From contig NZ_CP081150.1 in assembly GCF_019665765.1 (NCBI RefSeq), positions 2,666,001 through 2,730,000 on the forward strand: 64,000 nt of DNA, read 5' to 3'. Position numbers and translations under genes: made by a program. The stretch comes from Deefgea tanakiae (lineage in GTDB: Bacteria > Pseudomonadota > Gammaproteobacteria > Burkholderiales > Chitinibacteraceae). The notes beneath the pieces are model-generated. The model did not search any database and was not told the origin of the DNA. It saw only the letters and a program-made list of their open reading frames with translations. This document shows, piece by piece, positions 60,452 to 64,000 of the stretch (within the stretch, counting starts at the first letter, position 1; the number at the start of each line of letters is the position of its first letter).

Positions 60452-60558
60452 AAAATCGGCAGCGGGCGCGGTGACGGCGCGAAGCCAGTGGCGACGTGTA
60501 CTCAAAGGACACAAGCCACGCAGCGACAAAGCCGCCGCCGATGCCCGATGTCGATTTT
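60452..60558 (-). repeat. AAAATCG...CGATTTT-bounded structured element, copy 2
   Basis: This 107-bp GC-rich element shares its edge with the purH stop codon. The ends AAAATCG and CGATTTT are perfect inverted repeats. The core forms a hairpin with GTGGC/GCCAC and GTGT/ACAC around a GTAC-containing segment. It is built like the element at 50658. Confidence 0.55.
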
Positions 60559-62119
60559 AATGACGGAAGTGGCGAATGCCGGTCATCACCATCGCAATAC
60601 CATGCTCATCTGCCGCTGCAATCACTTCTTCATCACGCAAGCTGCCACCCGGCTGAATAATCGCTGCCACGCCGTTTTCCGCAATCACATCCACGCCATC
60701 ACGGAACGGGAAGAACGCATCCGACGCTGCGACTGAACCACGCAATTCCAAACCAGCATTACGCGCTTTAATCGCTGCAATCTTAGTCGAATCAACACGG
60801 CTCATTTGGCCTGCGCCCACACCCAAAGTTTGGCCGCCTTTGCAGAAAACAATCGCGTTCGATTTCACGAATTTGGCCACATTCCACGCAAACAATAGGT
60901 CTTTCAATTGCTCAGCAGTTGGTTGCAACTTAGTCACTACTTTCAAATCGGCCAACATCAAAGCATGCACGTCCGGTGTTTGCACCAACAAACCACCGCC
61001 AACGCGTTTGATGTCAAAACGGTTTTCACCGCTTTCAATGGCGATTTCTAGTACACGTACGTTTTGTTTTTTAGAGATCAAAGCCAAAGCTTCGGCCGTA
61101 TACGCTGGCGCGATCAATACTTCCAGGAATTGCGTTGCAACCGCTTCAACAGTATCGGCATCCACGATTTTGTTGAACGCGATAATGCCACCAAATGCAC
61201 TGGTAGTATCAGTCGCCAACGCCAAGCGGTAGGCGTTGTAGGTGTCTTTACCCACGGCAACGCCACATGGATTAGCGTGTTTTACAATCACGCAAGCAGG
61301 CTCAGCAAATTGCTTCACGCATTCCCAAGCAGCATCTGAATCGGCGATGTTGTTATAAGACAACTCCTTGCCTTGCAATTGCTTGTAGTTCGCCAAACTG
61401 CCCGCTGCTGGATCCAAATCACGGTAGAACGCTGCTGATTGATGTGGGTTCTCGCCGTAACGCATGTCTTGTACTTTTTCGAATTGCAAGTTCAAGCGCG
61501 TTGGGTAAGCGGCTTTTTCGCCGTCGCTCGTCAATGCCGTCAGGTAATTCGAAATCGCGCCGTCGTAGGCTGCCGTATGGCTAAAGGCTTTTTTTGCCAA
61601 GTTTTTACGCGTTGCCAATGTCAATGCGCCGCCGTTGGCTTGCATTTCTTCGATCAACAAATTGTAATCAGATGCATCAGTCACAATCGCCACGTGCGCA
61701 TGGTTTTTCGCTGCTGAGCGCACCATGGCTGGGCCACCGATGTCGATGTTTTCGATCGCATCTTCGTAGCTGCAATCAGGTTTAGCAATCGTTGCTTCAA
61801 ACGGATACAAGTTCACGCACACCAAATCAATATTGCCAATGCCGTGCTCACCCATCGTTGCCACGTGCGCATCCAAATCACGACGACCTAAAATACCGCC
61901 GTGAATTTTTGGATGCAAAGTTTTCACTCGGCCATCAAGCATTTCTGGAAAGCCGGTGTAATCCGCCACTTCAATCACAGGCAAACCATGGTCAGCAAAC
62001 AATTTTGCCGTGCCGCCCGTTGATAGAATTTCAACGCCCTGCTGGTGCAACGCTTTGGCAAATTCCAATACGCCGGTTTTATCTGAAACGCTAATCAGCG
62101 CGCGAGTTACTTTACTCAT
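60557..62119 (-). CDS. purH: Bifunctional AICAR transformylase / IMP cyclohydrolase
   Basis: PurH performs the last two steps of IMP synthesis. The 520-residue product has the N-terminal MGS-like cyclohydrolase domain ([32 protein letters not shown]) and the C-terminal transformylase domain. The latter contains the conserved [11 protein letters not shown] (KH motif), [19 protein letters not shown] and [17 protein letters not shown] lies before the ATG. It follows fis by 71 nt, giving the dusB-fis-purH order common in betaproteobacteria. Confidence 0.98.
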   Translation of the reverse strand: MSKVTRALISVSDKTGVLEFAKALHQQGVEILSTGGTAKLFADHGLPVIEVADYTGFPEMLDGRVKTLHPKIHGGILGRRDLDAHVATMGEHGIGNIDLVCVNLYPFEATIAKPDCSYEDAIENIDIGGPAMVRSAAKNHAHVAIVTDASDYNLLIEEMQANGGALTLATRKNLAKKAFSHTAAYDGAISNYLTALTSDGEKAAYPTRLNLQFEKVQDMRYGENPHQSAAFYRDLDPAAGSLANYKQLQGKELSYNNIADSDAAWECVKQFAEPACVIVKHANPCGVAVGKDTYNAYRLALATDTTSAFGGIIAFNKIVDADTVEAVATQFLEVLIAPAYTAEALALISKKQNVRVLEIAIESGENRFDIKRVGGGLLVQTPDVHALMLADLKVVTKLQPTAEQLKDLLFAWNVAKFVKSNAIVFCKGGQTLGVGAGQMSRVDSTKIAAIKARNAGLELRGSVAASDAFFPFRDGVDVIAENGVAAIIQPGGSLRDEEVIAAADEHGIAMVMTGIRHFRH

Positions 62120-62190
62120 GTGAAGACCTCAATCCATTCAATTTATGAAAATTAGTATCGGGAAAATCGCCCGTTTTTGATGACAAAGCA

Positions 62191-62430
62191 TCACAACAAA
62201 TCATAAGCCTGCAGTTTTTTTCTTAGGGTATTGCGGTTGATCCCTAGCATTTCAGAGGCGCGCGACTGATTACCATCGACTCGTTTGAGTACATCGATCA
62301 GTAGCGGTTTTTCCATCCGAGCGAGCACCATCTCGTACAAAGCACTCGGCGGTTCGCCATCTAAATCACTAAAATATTGCGCCAGCGATGCAGTAATCGC
62401 TGCGGCAATCAAATCTGATTGTTCAGACAT
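62191..62430 (-). CDS. fis: DNA-binding protein Fis
   Basis: Fis is a nucleoid-associated dimer that activates stable-RNA promoters during fast growth. The 79-residue product is shorter at the N-terminus than the E. coli protein (98 aa), as in other betaproteobacteria. It ends in the canonical helix-turn-helix GNQSRASEMLGINRNTLRKKL. GGGAG lies before the ATG. It is co-transcribed with dusB (55-nt gap), as in E. coli. Confidence 0.95.
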   Translation of the reverse strand: MSEQSDLIAAAITASLAQYFSDLDGEPPSALYEMVLARMEKPLLIDVLKRVDGNQSRASEMLGINRNTLRKKLQAYDLL

Positions 62431-62485
62431 ATTTCTCCCGATTTTTCGGTGTTAATTTATTTTTGTGTCGTCACGAGATCACGCA

Positions 62486-63499
62486 TCAAATCGATGCATC
62501 AGTCTCGTTGCGGTATTGCAGTCGCTCGCCATACGCAAGCAAACTTTTTAAATAGGTATCGACCGCTAGAGCTTGACCTGCGGTGCTTTCCTCGGCATAC
62601 ATCGACTGCCGAAACTCATTACTGTTGTGCAACCCTTTGGTATACCAAGCGATATGCTTACGCGCGATGCGGCAACCCGAATACTCGCCGTAAAACGCAT
62701 ACAACTCATCCAAATGCCCCTGCAATACATCGCGAATTTCCAGCACTTCCGGCGGCGGTAAATGCTCACCCGTGGCTAAAAAATGTGCAATTTCACGAAA
62801 AATCCACGGTCGCCCTTGCGCAGCGCGGCCAATCATAATCGCATCAGCCCCCGTTTCGCGCAGCACCAGCGCGGCTTTTTCCGGGCTATCAATGTCGCCA
62901 TTGGCGATCACTGGAATCGATAAATTCTGTTTTACTTCGCGGATCAAGGCATAGCGCGCATTGCCGTTGTACATGTCTTCACGCGTGCGGCCATGAATCG
63001 CCAAAGCGGCAATCCCAGCAGCTTCTGCCCGCTGCGCCACGCGAATAATATTTTCTGCGCCGTTAGCAAAGCCGAGACGCGTTTTTAGTGTGACAGGAAC
63101 ATCGACCGCGTTCACGACCGCGTCTAAAATTTCACCAACCAGTTTTTCATCTTGCAACAGCGCGGAACCCGCCAGCTTATTGCAGACTTTTTTGACCGGG
63201 CAACCCATATTGATGTCGACAATCTGCGCGCCGTTGGCAACTTGGAAGCGCGCGGCTTCTGCCAGCATTTTTGGATCATGTCCGGCAATTTGTGCCGAAA
63301 TCGGCGCCAGCTCACCATCAAAATTGGCCCGCAATAGCGATTTTTGGCTTGCTCGCAAGGTTGCATCACTGCTCATCATTTCCGACACCGCGTGCCCTGC
63401 GCCAAATTTTTTACAAAGTTGGCGAAAAGGACGGTCAGTCACGCCCGCCATAGGCGCAACGATCAGATTATTTTTTAACTGATACGGGCCAATGTGCAT
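62486..63499 (-). CDS. dusB: tRNA-dihydrouridine synthase B
   Basis: DusB is an FMN enzyme that reduces specific uridines in the tRNA D-loop. The 337-residue product shows the FMN-binding APMAGVTDRPFRQL start, the catalytic Cys in DINMGCPVKKVCNK, TLKTRLG, AIHGRTREDMYNG and IMIGRAAQGRPWIF. It heads the dusB-fis operon. The RBS is weak and the leader short (about 25 nt). Confidence 0.97.
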   Translation of the reverse strand: MHIGPYQLKNNLIVAPMAGVTDRPFRQLCKKFGAGHAVSEMMSSDATLRASQKSLLRANFDGELAPISAQIAGHDPKMLAEAARFQVANGAQIVDINMGCPVKKVCNKLAGSALLQDEKLVGEILDAVVNAVDVPVTLKTRLGFANGAENIIRVAQRAEAAGIAALAIHGRTREDMYNGNARYALIREVKQNLSIPVIANGDIDSPEKAALVLRETGADAIMIGRAAQGRPWIFREIAHFLATGEHLPPPEVLEIRDVLQGHLDELYAFYGEYSGCRIARKHIAWYTKGLHNSNEFRQSMYAEESTAGQALAVDTYLKSLLAYGERLQYRNETDASI

Positions 63500-63529
63500 G
63501 GCAAAAATGTCGGAAAGGGGAAGGCGCGA

Positions 63530-63558
63530 ATTCTACCCCCTGCCTAAAAAATGAGCAA
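63530..63558 (-). promoter_or_regulatory. Promoter of dusB-fis
   Basis: The -35 is TTGCTC (63553-63558), the spacer 17 nt and the -10 TAGAAT (63530-63535). A GC-rich discriminator (TCGCGCC) follows, as at the stringently controlled E. coli dusB-fis promoter. Confidence 0.65.
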
Positions 63559-63561
63559 CAA

Positions 63562-63587
63562 AAAACAGCACCCACAGGTGCTGTTTT
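63562..63587 (-). terminator. Terminator of the glutathione S-transferase-like gene
   Basis: A perfect 11-bp stem AAAACAGCACC/GGTGCTGTTTT with a 4-nt loop continues into TT on the minus strand, 50 nt after the gene's stop. Confidence 0.85.
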
Positions 63588-63637
63588 CGCATTATTTATT
63601 GTAACAAGCGCCGCTGCAGCCCTCGCCACCGCTTAAC

Positions 63638-64000
63638 TTACGGCGCAGCCCCTACCTCAAGCTCACCCGCGGCCAGCCATTCTTGCATTGCAGGTAATGC
63701 CAATACGGTTTGCATATAAACTTGTGCTGCAGCTGGCACTTCAATCCCGTAGGTCACCAAGCGCGTCACCACTGGCGCAAAGAAAGCGTCGGCCCAAGTG
63801 AAATGCCCAAACAAAAACTCGCCTTCATTCGAATCAATCCCAAAACGCTCGCGGCAATCGGCCCACAAAGCGACAACACGCGCGACATCAGCAGCCACTT
63901 CAGGTGTCATCTCAAATGCATGGCGACTGCGCACGTCCATCGGGCAAGCGGTGCGCAACGCAGCAAAGCCCGCGTGCATTTCAGCGCAAACGGTTCGCGC
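63638..64000 (-). CDS. Glutathione S-transferase family protein (partial, N-terminus outside window)
   Basis: The visible C-terminal 120 codons run past the window edge with no start codon needed: the frame reads CAEMHAGFAALRTACPMDVR. This is the start of the helical C-terminal GST domain typical of a bacterial GST group. FLFGHFTWADAFFAPVVTRLVTYG follows with the conserved Asp of the N-capping box. The thioredoxin-like half lies outside. The substrate is unknown. The apparent ATG at 63979 is internal. Confidence 0.8.
   Translation of the reverse strand, partial: ARTVCAEMHAGFAALRTACPMDVRSRHAFEMTPEVAADVARVVALWADCRERFGIDSNEGEFLFGHFTWADAFFAPVVTRLVTYGIEVPAAAQVYMQTVLALPAMQEWLAAGELEVGAAP

Noticed and set aside
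62150-62180. GGG-CCC plus T-run near 62160 as a terminator
   Set aside because: The stem is only about 4 bp and its T-run is on the plus strand, where no gene ends.
63588-63620. Possible eighth, degenerate 48-nt repeat unit (CATTATTTATT followed by CTGCAG)
   Set aside because: It resembles half of copy C but lacks both GTATA and TATAC ends, so it was not counted.

Overview
The window is a chromosomal segment of a Gram-negative betaproteobacterium, most likely order Neisseriales. The evidence is a Neisseria-like RpoB, RpoC, L10 and Fis, the dusB-fis-purH order, a betaproteobacterial gltBD pair, and a secreted M60 peptidase with chitin-binding modules of the kind found in chitin-using Chitinibacter/Deefgea/Iodobacter-type bacteria. 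The genus is inference. No rRNA, CRISPR array, phage or intact insertion sequence is visible.

Layout. (1) 1-19121, all minus strand: the core translation/transcription block. Read in transcription order it runs tRNA-Tyr, tRNA-Gly, tRNA-Thr, tufB, tRNA-Trp, secE, nusG, rplK, rplA, rplJ, rplL, rpoB, rpoC, then a new promoter, rpsL, rpsG, fusA, tufA, rpsJ and rplC (cut by the window edge). Control elements lie between the blocks: an L10 leader, a rplL-rpoB attenuator hairpin, a structured rpsL leader, and a terminator-like hairpin between rpsJ and rplC. (2) 19207-28121: housekeeping genes: lgt, ilvD (plus strand), two tandem tRNA-Phe genes, a DUF456 protein, corA, a ppx/gppA-type phosphatase, phoU, rpiA, marC. 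(3) 28319-43655: two complete glutamate synthase (GOGAT) systems of different lineages, followed downstream by a translationally coupled pair of TPR proteins, one with a degenerate GGDEF domain. (4) 43818-46305, plus strand: a signalling trio (receiver-less CheB, periplasmic solute-binding protein, membrane diguanylate cyclase). (5) 46329-58188: rhodanese, hemF, the M60 peptidase, panD, a zinc-ribbon protein, an RNase II-family enzyme, prfA, hemA and a Fur-box-controlled feoAB. (6) 58361-64000: purD, pagP, purH, fis, dusB and a partial glutathione S-transferase-like gene.

The most unusual signal is in the spacers. Seven intergenic sites carry a fixed-length 47-48 nt unit with GTATA at positions 2-6 and (T)ATAC at 42-46. 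Four share an AT-rich palindromic centre. Five abut a minus-strand stop codon and two lie just upstream of start codons (gltD and pagP). A second family of about 110 bp GC-rich elements, bounded by AAAATCG/CGATTTT-type ends, follows two other genes. A 92 bp inverted-repeat element and a REP-like inverted pair were also found.

Start codons were chosen from Shine-Dalgarno spacing and family alignment. Several genes start with GTG or TTG (rplK, fusA, rplJ, the diguanylate cyclase, the DUF456 gene).
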